DNA from: Callorhinus ursinus
Lineage: Eukaryota > Chordata > Mammalia > Carnivora > Otariidae
NCBI RefSeq assembly: GCF_003265705.1
Contig: NW_020313044.1
Coordinates: 3,210,879 to 3,274,878 of the forward strand
Reading direction: 5' to 3'
Length of the DNA stretch: 64,000 nt
Of the stretch, positions 48,119 through 60,465 are shown in pieces; within the stretch, counting starts at the first letter, position 1; every line of letters starts with the position of its first letter. The notes beneath the pieces were generated by a model, which saw only the letters and a program-made list of their open reading frames with translations, ran no database searches and had not been told where the DNA came from. The translations under genes and the position numbers were made by a program.

Positions 48119-48509
48119 ATGTTGCTCGGAGACAGTAGGACTATCTCTCTGTTTCATTAAAGGCAAATTGTAGCCATGGATAGGGATGTGGAAGTTACCA
48201 CTTCCTTTTGTACCCTCAGCTAAGGTCAAAGGCCTCAGCCTGGTTTGAGAAGATGGGAAAGTGTGGTTGGCTGTGGGTGAGTAGCCTCTGTGACCTCACA
48301 GGTCTTTGCCTTTCTAACCACAGTGATTAGTAGAATACCTAAGCGGTCACTAGCAAAAGAATTTACCCTGGAATACTGGAATCTGAAGACAGAAGGCCAT
48401 ATAGAATTAGGAATCAAACTCTCCAAGGGACCCTTATTAATCCATCCACTTGTCACATATCTCCTTTGTGCTCTGCCATCTGAAGTGGATCCTGTATACA
48501 ATTTCCTGA

Positions 48510-48690
48510 AAAGAATCCTAGGCTCAAAGAGCTGGAAGGGATCTTTGAGTTCTTCCAGTCTACCACCTCACTTCACAGTTGAGGAAAAAATGAGTCTCAC
48601 AAAGGAGAATTGACTTGGCAAGGGCACAGTAAATTGATGTCCAAGCTCAGACTAGAGCCCAAGAGTCTTGGAGTCCCTTCCAGAGTTCCT
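48510..48690 (+). mobile_element. MIR-like CORE-SINE remnant
   Basis: gagctggaagggatctttga ... cacagttgaggaaaaaatga follows a common old SINE pattern. Confidence 0.45.
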
Positions 48691-49114
48691 TCCATTCTAC
48701 CCTGTGGCCTCTCTTGGGTGGATTCCAGCAAGACTATTGAGTTTCAAACAGAAGGCTCCATTTGTCTTGGGAATATGGAACTCCTTTTTGTAGCCACTTA
48801 CCCTCAAATGCACTTAAAAATTCAGATCTCGAAAAGGGCCTCAATCCCAGAGCACAAAGAGATAAGATAGAAAAAGCTTCAGGGCTCTGCTCCAGAGAAG
48901 CAGGATGAACCTGGTGTTCTTTCAGATGTGGACTATGCTCTGGGAATTTGGGGTACTCCATAAATACACTAAGATGTCTAGGCTATCCTTATACTGAGTG
49001 TTGTGCCTGTGAGGTGTTTTTTCTGGATCAGGATGAACATAATCTCCTCAGCATCTCCAAGGGGCTAATCACCCTCAGAACGTTAAGAACCGCCACACCA
49101 AAGTGATTTTTCCA

Positions 49115-49255
49115 GATGTGGTTTGTCATCAGAATTACCAAGGAAGCTTTAAAAGCACTGATATGTGGGCCCCTCCTCCTGGAGCGGCAGACTCAGCGGA
49201 TCTGTGCTGGGGCGCAAAGAATCTGCATCTTTTAGAAGCTCACAGGCTCAGCAGC
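49115..49255 (-). mobile_element. MER5A-like DNA-transposon remnant
   Basis: gtttgtcatcagaattaccaagg, gtgggcccctcctcctggag and agaatctgcatctttt are in MER5 order, antisense. Confidence 0.6.
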
Positions 49256-49814
49256 TGTAGCTCTAGAAGAAAATACTACTGGAAATGCTTTCCTGGAATT
49301 AAGAAGAAAAAATTACCTCAGGACTTATCACTTCAAAGCCATTCTGATGTAAATGGTGTTTATGACAGAGAAAAATTAGAATTCCTGGAAAGCAGGGAGA
49401 ATTGGGACTCAAGAAGCCATAGAGATAATGGAATTCAGAAAAAGGCCAAGGTTCTGTGATAGCACATTGTGACCACCGCTTACACCTAGGGAAATCAGCT
49501 CTTAGCTCGTATGTTGTCTCTCTGACTACCCTCCAGGGGCTGTCAGATACTGTGAATCCCCAGGGCTCAGGGCAGTCGAGCATTAGGGCAAATCCACCAT
49601 TTCTTGGCATTTGTATAGTTTCTGAACAAAATACTATGCATATTTTGTTCATTTATGCATGAAACAAATATGTAAATGCCCACAGGATGATGGATTCTGT
49701 TCTAGCAGTGAACGAATCAGACACCCTCCCAGGCCTCAGGATCTTCAGTCTGGCATGGGTGTGGGATTCATTTCATAGACTGAGCACTGGGGTCATAAAG
49801 AGATCTTTCCCTTT

Positions 49815-50140
49815 TTTTTTTTTTTTTTTAGCAGCTCCATCACACTAGTTTCTCTTCTGTTTCTAGAACACACCGTGCATTTTCTTCTTTCTAGGCCTTC
49901 TCTGCTCCTGTTGTCCAGAACATTCTTACCTGCACTCTGCCCAGTCCTCTGCAATGAAACTTGTGGGGCTCAGCTTCAGTGGCCTTTTCATAAACACCCT
50001 TCTACTCCTCCATTTAAAGGAGTTCCCCCTGTTATCCTCTCTCAGAGCAACTTACACTTTTCTTTCGTGGCATTTATCACAGTGTTTAGTAGTATATTTA
50101 TTCACGTGATTATTGTTAAACTTCACTTCAATAAAAAGTA
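49815..50140 (+). mobile_element. Old LINE-type (L2-like) 3' part
   Basis: Starts after an 18-T run; tctctcagagcaacttacac and cgtggcatttatcacagtgt are typical. Confidence 0.5.
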
Positions 50141-50145
50141 ATTCA

Positions 50146-50339
50146 GGAGCACCTGGGTAGTGCAGTCGGTTAAGCATGGACTGTTGGTTTCAGCTCAGGT
50201 CCTGGTGTCAGGGTCATGAGATCGAATCCCATGCCAGGTTCTGTGGGAGTCTTCTCGAGATTCTCTCTCCCTCTGTCCCTCCGCTCATGCTCTCTCTCTC
50301 TCTCTCTCTCTCTCCAAAATAAATAAATAAATCTTTTTA
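50146..50339 (+). mobile_element. SINEC
   Basis: Body lacks part of the B-box region; (CT)n expanded to over 10 units. Duplication aaaaagtaattca. Confidence 0.94.
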
Positions 50340-50514
50340 AAAAAGTAATTCATACAGTAACTACATATTAAATGAAAACGTAAATCATATACCAGGAAAA
50401 GAAACTTAGCTTCCTGCTCCTGACCCTCTGATTCTCGATTCTTTTTCACATAGGTACATGCGATTAGCACTTACATTCTCCAGATATTTTCTGGAGTCTT
50501 GTGGGTCTGTATAA

Positions 50515-50640
50515 TTATTTATTAGCTGCCTACCTCCTGTACCAGGCTGAGGGCAGGTACTCTGTCTATTTGTTCGTTGCCTTTTCCCTAGTACTTGGCA
50601 CATAATCAGCACCTTAGGTGTTGGTGGAATGAATGTAAGG
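50515..50640 (+). mobile_element. L2 3' end
   Basis: gctgagggcaggtactctgt and agtacttggcacataatcag ... tggtggaatgaatg. Confidence 0.6.
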
Positions 50641-51099
50641 ACGTTAAAAGAACAGAGAGAGGGAGTCAGTATCTAAACTGCCAGCTCATGTACATCGTCT
50701 ATGCCTCCACTCAGCACTGAGGACACAGTAAACTCTACGGATGCTCCGTGCTCCCCTAACTTTCGGTTTATACCTCTGTGGGAGCAACTTCTCACGTGGT
50801 ACTGAAATTAGACTTCTCTTGTCCACCTGTCTCTCCCAGTAGACTGTGAGCTCCTAGAGGTCAGAGACCACATTCAAGCTGTGCTAAGCGACCCGGAAGT
50901 TAATGAACACTTTCTAACTGGCTGCTTGTCTAACCTGACTCACTGGACTGCTGGCTCCTTTACATTTCTGTTCTCCAACTTCCACTTTGCAGTCTGTCAG
51001 AGCGGTGAGGTGCTGTCACTTTTCCAGCGAAGACTAGTGTCTTCTTCGGAATCTCTAGAGAGATGCTCTTCCCTTGGGCTTTACTGCAGATTCTCATTT

Positions 51100-51190
51100 T
51101 GTTAAGGACTCAGTTTTCTCATCTGTAAAATGGGGATAATCATGCCAGCCTTCCAGGACTGTTGTGAAAATTAAATGAGGTCTTCTGCGA
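51100..51190 (+). mobile_element. MIR fragment
   Basis: ctcagttttctcatctgtaaaatggggataat is the MIR core. Confidence 0.8.
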
Positions 51191-51599
51191 AAACATCAAA
51201 CACATCAAGGCAGTTGTTCATTTCCCCACTCACTGTCAGCAAGAAGAAGACTCTCTGTGCCTATTTTCCCAAAAAGGAGAAGTCTCTGCAGGGGAAGTAG
51301 GGTCTGGCAGACAGGAATTTTAATTCCAACCTGTTCAAATATTATCGAGACAATGAGATGAGAATCACTAATAAAGTAAAACAAAAACCAAAAAACCCCA
51401 CCAAAAAACAGAAAACAAAACGGATCTCTTTGAACAGTCACTTGAAATACAATGGTTGCAGGTCAAAGAAGCTGCTGAGTGATGAATCCTCAGGGAATAC
51501 TCTGAGGATTCAAGAGGTCCCTCGGGGCCATACGCAGTCTGTCTCACCTTGCAGGTGAGACTCCCTCCTTCTCCTCCAGGCTCCAGCCACACTGAGCCT

Positions 51600-51905
51600 C
51601 CTTTGTTCCTCCATGCATTCTTTCCAGAAGGCCTTCATTCAACCATGTATTTGTGCAACAGTTATTTCTAGACTGCCTACTATGTGCTAGGCATTATTCG
51701 GGCAGCTGGGGACGTAGTGATCGGCAAGATAAGCAAGATAAGCCACAGACCCTGTTCATGATGCTAATATTCTAGCGAGAGAGACAGACAATAAACAAAT
51801 TGACAAGGTAATATAGGGATTTCTGCCTTATTTACGGCTGCATTTCCAGAACTGAACATTGTCCCCAACACATAGCAGATACTCCATAAATACTCGTCGA
51901 GGTGA
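51600..51905. mobile_element. Old LINE-type repeat remnants
   Basis: tgcctactatgtgctaggca and gagacagacaataaacaaat, then an L2-like acatagcagatactccataaa. Confidence 0.5.
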
Positions 51906-52149
51906 AGGAAAAGAGGTGAGGGAGAATGGCAGCTAGCCTCAGAGAAGAGACAGGAGTGGCCAGCTTAAGAGCTAACATGACAAACCCCCACAGGATCATT
52001 TCACCCCAAAGATGTGCCCAACTTACAGGAGGGACCAAGATGGGTTGGAGCCTACCCTCCCCTGCTCGTCTCCGAGAACATGAGTCTAGGGAGGGGGAGC
52101 AGTGGCTTACCTCCACTTCTGTCTACCCTGTGCCTGCGTAGGCATGTAA

Positions 52150-52560
52150 AAGTGGGAACCAATGAATGGGGAAAAGCCCTAGACTTGCCAAGTGATCTTA
52201 TCCACTCCTGCGCATTCCTGTGCCAGAGACTGGCTAGCTGGTTGCCGAACTCATTTCCTCTTTGTCATGGACACCTACCTAGATTACATCTTCCCGCCCT
52301 TCTTGTAGTTAGGTATGACCATGTGATGAGCTTCTGCCAGTGGAGTGTGGATGGAAGCGATAGACTCTCCCATGCACCATCCTTCATGCTCTTTTTCCAT
52401 CACAGTGACCTTGGAAACTGTGTGTTAAAGATGGCAGAGACACAAGATGGAAGGACCTGGATCCCTGCACTGCCCCTCGGAAAAGCGTCTGCCATGTATT
52501 AGGGCCACTCATTTGGGACTTAACCTGAGTGAGAAATAAGCTACTGTGATGGGCCCCTAG
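52150..52560. other. Probable old LTR-like repeat
   Basis: ttaggtatgaccatgtgatg, tcccatgcaccatccttcatg and tgagtgagaaataagctact follow a MaLR-like order. A 160-codon frame over it is chance. Confidence 0.4.
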
Positions 52561-53316
52561 GGGAAGGAGTTTGCCTGTTAGATCAGCTAGCGCCATCATA
52601 ACTGTACAGTTCCTCACTCTCTCTGGGCCGATGACATCTCTCCAGCCCAGAGCCCAGCCCTGGGCTCAAGACTTGGCTCTATAACTGTGCACCGGACATC
52701 TCTACTGACAAGGTGGTCACTACCTTAGACTTAATGTGACCAAAACCGGGCTTGCTATCTTCACCTCCCAACCAGCTATTTCCTTCTCCAAAGTGGCCAA
52801 TCTCAGTGGACGGCACCACTTTCCACTCAGGCGTACCAGCCTAAATCTCAGTCATCTTTAATTCCCTTTCCCTTTCTCTCATCCTCGACGTACCTCTTGA
52901 ATTCATATATTTCTCTTCTCATCCACTGCTACTACCATCAGACACTACGACCTGGATAACTGTCACAGCCACCAACCAACCGGTCTCCCTACACTACTGT
53001 AGCTACCCCTCTGGCCCATTCTCAACACTGCAGCGTGAGGCATCTACCCAAAAGTGGATCTGACCATGCCACCCCCTACCCACACTCATGTTAAACCCCT
53101 GCACTGGCTCCCCATCACTCTGAGAAACCGGTCCAAACTCCCTGCCACAGTTTTGAAGGTCCCTGTATAATCTGGCCTGGCCTCCCTCTGCAGTCCCTTC
53201 ATCTCTTCTACTGACCCCAACCCAGCTGTCTACACTCCTGTCACACCAAACTCACTTCAGTTCCTCGTTCACATCATCCTCCCACTCTGTTCCGTTACCT
53301 CGGCTTCGAATACTCT

Positions 53317-53548
53317 TTTTTTTCCTTTTCTTTTCTTTTTTTAAGTTTTTTTTTTATTATTATTTACTTGACACAGAGAGAGAGAGACACAGCGAGAGAG
53401 GGAACACAAGCAAGGGTAGCAGGAGAGGGAGAAGCAGACTTCCTGCAGAGTAGGGAGCCCCATGCGGGGCTCGATCCCAGGACCCTGGGTCCTGATCATG
53501 ACCTGAGCCAAAGGCAGATGCTTAACGACTGAGCCACCCAGGTGCCCA
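53317..53548 (-). mobile_element. SINEC, antisense, first of a same-site pair
   Basis: Lies between gaatactct (53308-53316) and agaatactct (53550-53559). T-rich tail with TTTTC units. Confidence 0.95.
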
Positions 53549-53559
53549 TAGAATACTCT

Positions 53560-53756
53560 ATTTTTTTTTAATAAAGATTTTATTTATTTATTTGGCAGAG
53601 GGAGAGAGAGCACAAGCAGGGGGAGCAGCAGAGGGAAAGGGAGAAGCAGGCTCCCCGCTGAGCAGGGAGCCTGACAAGGGTCTCGATCCCAGGACTCCAG
53701 GATCATGACCTGAGCTGAAGGCAGACGCTTAACCGACTGAGCCACCCAGGCGCCCC
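53560..53756 (-). mobile_element. SINEC, antisense, second of a same-site pair
   Basis: Near-consensus copy between agaatactct and tagaatactct (53757-53767), so three copies of the target exist. Confidence 0.96.
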
Positions 53757-54349
53757 TAGAATACTCTTAATAACCTCCCCTCTTCCCTTGGACCACAGCT
53801 GCTCATCCTGCCTTACCTTGAATTTTACTCCCTCAAGGAAGTGGCCCCCTTGACCCCTGGAGCAGGCTCACTCACCTGGCACCTCCTGCTGCGCATCATA
53901 ACTGTCTTGACACTTGATTATTGTGATCTGTTTAATTGTCTATCTTCCCTGTTAGAGGCAAGCTCCTGGAGGGCAAGGCCTGGGTTCTGCTCACTCTTGC
54001 GTGTTTAGCTTCTAGAACAAAGTAGGAATCACTGTATGTCTGTTACATGAATGCACGTGAGAGCAGTGAACTAGTTCAATCCTTGCCAACTGAAACTTGC
54101 AATACAGACCCTCTCAACAGCCTCTTAGGAATATCAGTGCTCTCTTAACGATAGCAAACAGTTAATTCTCAGAATTTCTCTGCAGTCTGAGTCAGAGTGA
54201 TTAGCCTGGCTTATTAATGAGGAAACAGAGCGCCAGGGGAGCAGGTGATATGCCCCAGGGAGGCAGCGAGGTGAGGTAGTCACAGGGCTCCAGCTATGAC
54301 CACACTGCTTCTACCGCTCCCTCCTACTTTTCTTGTTTCTGAGCACCAG

Positions 54350-54690
54350 GCGGAAATGTAATGTCATGACGCATTGGGGGATTTCTTTCTCCCATTGCAT
54401 TTTTCTGATGTGACTCCGGCCTGGGAGCTTGGGGGAGCACAGGCTAAGGGAGGAGGGAGGCGGGTGGTGGGGACGGTCCCGCCGCATTCCTTAGCGGCCC
54501 CCGTTTGCATAGCTCGGAGAAAGAAGAAAGAAGTTAGCAAGCTTTGGCAGAAGCACTGGGCATTCAGCTCCTGTTCTGGCAGCTGCAGAGGCTGAGCCGG
54601 AACACACGCTCTGCCAAGGCCAGGGAGGCCGGCTCTCTCTCCCGGCTCCAGCTGCCAAGATGAGGTGGAGGAGGTCAAGGCCTTGGCCTA
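54350..54690. promoter_or_regulatory. GC-rich unique block, candidate regulatory element
   Basis: A non-repetitive, GC-rich stretch with a local CpG cluster (gacggtcccgccgc), a CATTCC TEAD-type hexamer, a TTTGCAT octamer half and purine-rich runs. It lies 8 kb downstream of the HBEGF 3' end. Regulatory function is only inferred from composition and the lack of repeats. Confidence 0.3.
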
Positions 54691-54773
54691 ACATGGGGGA
54701 TCACAGAAAGAGTCGCCTTCTTTCTGCCCAGCCTGGCAGCCAGTTGGCCATGAAGCATTAAGTGTGTGTGTAT

Positions 54774-54802
54774 GGGGTGGGGGTTGGAGGGGGAGTGGGG
54801 GA
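54774..54802 (+). repeat. G-rich tract, possible G-quadruplex
   Basis: Five runs of three or more G within 30 bases after a short GT repeat. Confidence 0.5.
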
Positions 54803-55369
54803 GTAGTGTCAGGGCCTCAGTGCAAACTCTTTCCAGGTTGGAGAGCTGGTGTGGGCATCAGATAGCCCCTCACCCAGCCTGGACATATTGGAGGGGCAGC
54901 CCCTGGGCAGATGTCCCCACCCAGCTGTTGGGGCCACTGCCATCACATTCCAGAGCAGGCCCAGCACCACAGAGCGTGGCTTTTGAGAAAGAGCGTGAGG
55001 CCCCACTCACCATGGAAACTAGGCCTCCTAGGAAAAGGTCACATATTTGATATGGCTGTCATCTGGGCACCTTAAATGCAGCACTGTTCCTGTTTTCCTG
55101 AGGCACCCGCTGACAATGAAGCCCTGAGACAATGGGGGTGGCCGCTGACCTGTTGGCGGGCTTTAAGCAGGTCCCTATCACAGTTTCCCCAGCTCAGCAA
55201 AGACCACAGCTGTAACCGCTTACCCGGCCTGACTCCAACCTGCACCCACTGGGACAATCCTGCAGGCTGAGCCATGAGTCTGGCAAGGATCCGGCTGGGC
55301 CAAAAATCTGGAAAAGGAGGTGCCCACAAGACCCATGAGTATAAAAGCTAGCAGAGGGCTAGAAGTCAG

Positions 55370-55560
55370 AGCTTGTTAATAGCTATCATGGATTGAGTAC
55401 TTACTCCACACCAGGCACTGTGATAAATGCTTTATAAGCATTAAAATACTCAAAAAAACCCTAAGAAAAGTGAAGCTTTGCAAGGTTAAATAACTTGTTC
55501 AAGATTATTATATGACCAGAAAATGGCATGGCTAGGATTCGAACCCAGCTTTGTCTGATC
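55370..55560 (+). mobile_element. MIR-type SINE
   Basis: ggattgagtacttactccac, gcaaggttaaataacttgtt and ggattcgaacccagctttg. Confidence 0.7.
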
Positions 55561-55576
55561 CAGAGTCTAAACTCTT

Positions 55577-56005
55577 TTTTTAAAATTTTTTTATTTAAAT
55601 TCAATTAATTAACATATAGCATATTATTAGTTTCAGCGGTAGAGGTCAGTGATTCATCAGTTGCGTATAACACCCAGGGCTCATTCCATCACTTGTCCTC
55701 CTTAATGTCCATCACCCAGTTACCCCATCCCCCCCACCTCCCCTCCAGCAACCCTCAGTTTGTTTCTTATGATTAAGAGTCTTGGGGCGCCTGGGTGGCT
55801 CAGTCGGTTAAGCGTCTGCCTTGGCTCAGGTCATGATCTCGGAGTTCTGGGACCGAGACCCTTGTCGGGCTCCCTGCTCAGCAGGGAGTCTGCTTCTCTC
55901 TCTCCCTCTGCCACTCCCCCTGCTTGTGCTCTCTCTCTCTCGCTCTCTCTCTCTGTCAAATAAATAAATAAAATCTTAAAAAAAAAATCTTACGGTTTGT
56001 GTCCC
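55577..56005 (-). mobile_element. L1 3' end, antisense, hosting a SINE
   Basis: ttcaattaattaacatatag ... cttatgattaagagtct, resuming cttacggtttgt. 16-bp duplication cagagtctraactctt (55561-55576 and 56006-56021). Confidence 0.92.
55794..55987 (+). mobile_element. SINEC in L1 3' end
   Basis: Near-consensus ggggcgcctgggtggctcag copy with long (CT)n; only a very short duplication is visible. Confidence 0.94.
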
Positions 56006-56038
56006 CAGAGTCTGAACTCTTAACCTCTACTCTACCTT

Positions 56039-56100
56039 CACTCATTCATTTAGTCATGCATTCATTCATTTATTTCACTGTCCATTCACTCATGCATGCA
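56039..56100. repeat. Imperfect (CATT)n
   Basis: cattcatt units mixed with catgcatg; likely the tail of an old repeat. Confidence 0.7.
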
Positions 56101-57504
56101 TCAAACATTTAGTGAGAGCCTCTGACGTACTGGGTGCAGGCACACAGAGCTGCAAAAGGACAGGCTCCGCGGCTCCAACAGCTCACAGTGGGTGAAGCAG
56201 GTAAGCACACAATGACAACACGTGGGGTGATGAAAGCCATGGGAGAGGAACGCGGAAGCTGCTATCGGAAGAGGACTGAGTTTCCTTGCATTGTCCAAGG
56301 CCCAGCGCTGTGATGTGCAGAGGAGGAGTGACTAACACACTGGGACTGAGTGTGAGTGGCAGACTTTCTCCGGAAGGTGCCCAAACACACACCTGGAAGA
56401 GGATGTTTGTACCTGCAGGGTTGAACTTGGGTCAGACTTCTCAGGCCTGGAGTCTCGGGGTCCAGAGTTCTAGCCACTGGGCAGAAGAGAATACTTACTC
56501 CCCAGTGGACCTGATCAGGCCCTCCTTCCCAAGCCTAGGGTTTCTCAGGGCCACCCAACCCACTCGGTATCACTGAAGAAATAGAAGTCAAGCCTTCCTA
56601 GAGAGCCATGGGTTGAGGTTATGGTTTACATGGCCAGCCTTAGCCCAGACACTAGGAGCATAAAAGAAGAACGAACTGGTAGCTTCTTCTTTCTGTCATG
56701 GTCCCATTGAAGCTGGCCTGCCATCAAAAGCTAGGGTCGGCAGAAACAAAAGTAGTCCCTCATTAAAAGGAAGCCAATCTGGTGACTTCTAGGTTAGGCA
56801 AGAAAATAAGGGTTAGGGAAAAGTGTGACTTAATTCCTCCCGTCTGTCTGGTTCCTACACCCACATGTGTCTTTGGGGAAGCCTCCCACACGGGCTATGA
56901 TCCATTAACTACAGCAATCCAGCCCTGAAAGGAGCCCTTTTCCTTAGATGCCCTGTTGGTTAGTAATGGCCAAGATGCTGGGAGGGAAGAATGGAGGGAG
57001 GGAGGAGGGATGGTCTCTGAAGAGCGAGAGGGCAGCTGACTTCCTTCACAGCTGTGTGGGTGGTAGTGAGCTAAGAGGTCCCTGATCTCTTCTCCATCAA
57101 TCAAGGGCAATCAAGAACAAATGTGCAATTTTAAAAGTTCAAAAAGAAAACCCAAGCCACAACAACCTCCAAATTATATTAATTTGGTGGTGGCCTCACG
57201 CCCCAGAAACCAATCATGGACGGGGCAATTCTGACTTCCTCCTCCTGCTCTTGGGTGAGGTGAGCCTTTTTTCTTTTCTTTTCTTTTTTTTTTCTCTAGC
57301 GTTGGTCTTCATGAAGCTTCACTACTTATTGCTCTGTTCCCTGGAGGCCTGGCCTGGTCAGGGCATCTTATCACTGCAAGGAGGAGAATACAGAGGCTTC
57401 TCCTCTCTTCTCTTTTTGGAGAATGGTGGCCAAGGCAGGAGTTCATGGTCAGTGAGGAGCCTAGGCCCTCCTGCAGGGGTCAGAGGCAAAATTGCGTTCG
57501 CTGG

Positions 57505-57665
57505 AGGAAGTCTTGTGCCACATACTCTACCTCTCTGAGCCTCAAGGCCTCGATCGTGAAACTGGGGATAAGAATACTACCTGGGGCACTATGAGGATTA
57601 AATAAGATTCTATAATAGGGGTACACTTTAGAGGTAGGAAACGCCATATAAATGTCAGGTGTCCT
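57505..57665 (+). mobile_element. MIR
   Basis: tacctctctgagcctcaag, gtgaaactggggataagaat and atgaggattaaataaga. Confidence 0.75.
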
Positions 57666-57849
57666 CATTTGTTTCTGTCTTCAGGTCCTTCAGGTCCTTC
57701 TTTTTTTTTTTTTTAGGTCCTTCTTATTTACACTTTTGCCCCTTTTTTTTCCCTCCTTGCCTCCCCCTTCCTCTCATTGCCCTCTCTCTAGTGTCCTCCT
57801 TCACGCCATATAGACTTAATACGTCCACAAAAGAATGTTTATTTCTATG

Positions 57850-58630
57850 GCCTCCCTGAGCTCCTCCCCTATTCCTTCCCATTTTGATGAATAGAACCAT
57901 TGTTTACCCAGTTTCTCAGGTTAAAATCCAAGAAGTGATCTTTGATTCCTCTTTTCTCATAAAGCCCACATTCCATCCATCAGTGTGTCTTACAGGTGAT
58001 TCCTCCAAAACATATCCTGAATCTGCCAATTTCTCACCACCACCTCTCCTACCACTGTATTCCTGGACACCAGCATGTCTTGCCTGGATGAGTGCCAGGG
58101 CCTCCTAACTGGTCTTGCTTCTTCTGCTTTTGCCCCCTAGGAGCCCCTCTGTGCATATCAGAGTCATATTTGCAAAACATAAATCAAATCATATCACTCT
58201 CCTGTTCAAAAGACTCCATTGGCTTCCAAACTGTTCACCATGGTCTACAAGGCCCTACATGATCTGGGCCTTGCCTCCCTCTTCAACTTTCAATGACTAT
58301 GCTGCAGCTCAGGGGTCCCTTTCTGTCCTTCATACAAACTATGCTTATTTTTGTCTCAGGGCCTTCATATGCCTAATCTCATCTTGTCTCTGTTCAGGTG
58401 TTACCTCCTCAGAGGGACCTTCCTTGAGCTGCCTATATAAATTCTGCCCCCAGTGACTCTTCAGCACATCACCCTTTTGTGTGGGTTACTTAATTCTGAA
58501 GTTATCCTATTTCTTTATTTATACATGTATTGTTGGTCCATGTGTCAGTCTCGCCGCTGTTCTCCAGTGATAAGAATAATACTTGGCACGTTATAAGTGC
58601 TCACTCAATTTTGTGGGTGAGTGAAGGAAT
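57850..58630 (+). mobile_element. Old LINE-type (L2-like) copy
   Basis: gtttctcaggttaaaatcca, gcctcctaactggtcttgct, caaatcatatcactctcctg, ctacaaggccctacatgatctgg and tgtgtcagtctcgccgctgt appear in order. Confidence 0.65.
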
Positions 58631-59119
58631 GCCCTCACTCCAAAGTACTTTTCTTTCTTCTCTTCCCCCACTCTCGCTCCATCAAAATGCCCTCTCCTTC
58701 AGAGCATGGATTTCATTTGGAAGGTGATAGGGAGGCCTCCACAAATATTTGCTGAATGAATGAAGCTAAAATGAATTACACCAACAAAGAATCCCAGCCT
58801 CTCGATGCTTGGCTATTCCCAGAAGTATCAGCGTTCTCAAACAGGAAGCTTGAATTTCAGGCATTGTTGACAAAGGGAAGAATTTCAGGCCAGCCAAGTT
58901 GAAGTGATATATTTGGACAGAGTTGCTGTTCCCGGGCTTCTTAAGCCCACAAATATTTATTAAGACCCTTTAAAGCTCCTTTGAAACCACAGTTGACATT
59001 AAAATGTAGAACACCGATTGAGAAGCATTGTTTGTGTCTGAGGAAAAAAATTGTGGACTAGGAAGTGGAAGGCTGGGTTTCAATGCCCAGTGTGCCTCTA
59101 ATTAATTCCTCGGACAAGT

Positions 59120-59330
59120 TGCTAAAGATCACCAACATTTACTGAGTATCTAGCATGTGCCTGGCCCTGAGCGAGGCACTTTCTTCGAAGATATAATTTT
59201 TGCAACTCCGCAGGTGGATGTATTTAGTATCTCTTTTACAGGCAGGGAGACAAGGTCAGAGAGGTCAGGTATCAGGCATGAGGGCACTCCCTGATAAACA
59301 GCGGACCCAGGATCCTGTCAGCCTGCCCTC
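59120..59330 (+). mobile_element. MIR-type SINE
   Basis: ttactgagtatctagcatgt and tctcttttacaggcagggag. Confidence 0.65.
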
Positions 59331-59549
59331 CTGTTCCTTCCCCTGTACGCTGATAAGGCACCTCACATCTTCTCCCATGAGTTTGTAAATGGTGGTGGGG
59401 GTGGGGTGGGCCTGGGGAGGAAACTCTTGGGCTCTGAGGAGTTGCTTTCTAAGATCCCTTTCATATGAGTGCCTCACTGTAGTGTTTTTTCTGGATGAAC
59501 AGGAGAGGAAGAGAAAACAAGTCTGGCCCGAAGAACTCATTTGGGAATG

Positions 59550-59750
59550 TAACTTAGTGGTTAGAGTGAAGGCTTGGGGGTTAAGCTTCCAGGTTAACAT
59601 CTGGACTTTACCACTCATCTAAGGCATCCACAACTTGGGTAGCCAGAGCACCTACCTCCTAGGTCATCATGAGACACAACTGAGGTGATGCCTGTAGAAT
59701 GTGGGGACCAGCTTAGTGAGCACTCCATGACTATCAAATATTTATTTGAT
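59550..59750 (+). mobile_element. MIR
   Basis: tagtggttagagtgaaggct and tcatcatgagacacaactga ... gcttagtgagcactcca. Confidence 0.65.
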
Positions 59751-59945
59751 TATTAGCCTAATCATGATTGCGATGAACATTATAAAAGAAAGTATGGCAA
59801 AGGGGCCAAAGGGAAGCCCATCAGAGAAGAGGTAGGTGCTTGTCAGTGCACAGGAAGGCCGGATTACCACTAGCCAGTCTTGACAAGTGGCTGCAAGTTC
59901 AGAGGCTTCCAGAGCCACCATATCAGCCACGGAGATGCCCGGCGC

Positions 59946-59964
59946 GGGGTGGGGGTGGGGGGGG
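59946..59964 (+). repeat. G-run, possible G-quadruplex
   Basis: Four G and longer runs separated by single T. Confidence 0.5.
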
Positions 59965-60465
59965 CTCCCAACAGCAGCAGTGTCAGGAGAGAGAGCTCCT
60001 GAAAGGCAGGAAGCCCAGAGGCCGCAGGAAACATTAGCTGGAGAAACAAAGTGTGTTTGAAAAGCTGAGCCTGGTGCAAGATAGGAGCCGGAGACAGAGC
60101 CCGGCGAAGAGTTCAAAGTACCTCACTGACATCTGTACTATTTTCTCCGATTACCAAAGTAATATACTGGTACTTTATAGAGCTTTATATAATGCAAAAA
60201 GCAAAAGAGTCCCCGATCCAAGTTTTGAAAACTCTTTTTATTGTAGTTGAATACACACAGAGAAATGCACAAACCATTCTCGATGGATTTTCTCAAAGTG
60301 AATACTCCCAGGTCGCCAGCACCCAGAATGTGGAACATAACGTTCATCAGAGCACTGGAAGTCGCGCTGTTTTGCCCCCTTCCAGTCACTACTGATCCCA
60401 ACAGGGATTTCTTTTCTGATTTCTTTCACCATTGATTAGTTTTACCTGTTTTAAAATTTTATTTT

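Larger units (their letters stand above)
52730..54050 (+). mobile_element. Old LINE-type (L2-like) copy, split by two SINEs
   Basis: 52730-53307 and 53768-54050 carry gatctgaccatgccaccccc, ctgtataatctggcctggcc and gaggcaagctcctggagggc in order. Long for such an old element. Confidence 0.6.

Noticed and set aside
52014..52502. 162-codon plus-strand frame, the longest in the window
   Set aside because: It runs through unique DNA into an old LTR-like repeat; no domain, splice context or codon signal.
55335..55351. TATAAAAG box at 55340-55347
   Set aside because: No CpG island, initiator or gene follows; it directly precedes a MIR. Chance match likely.
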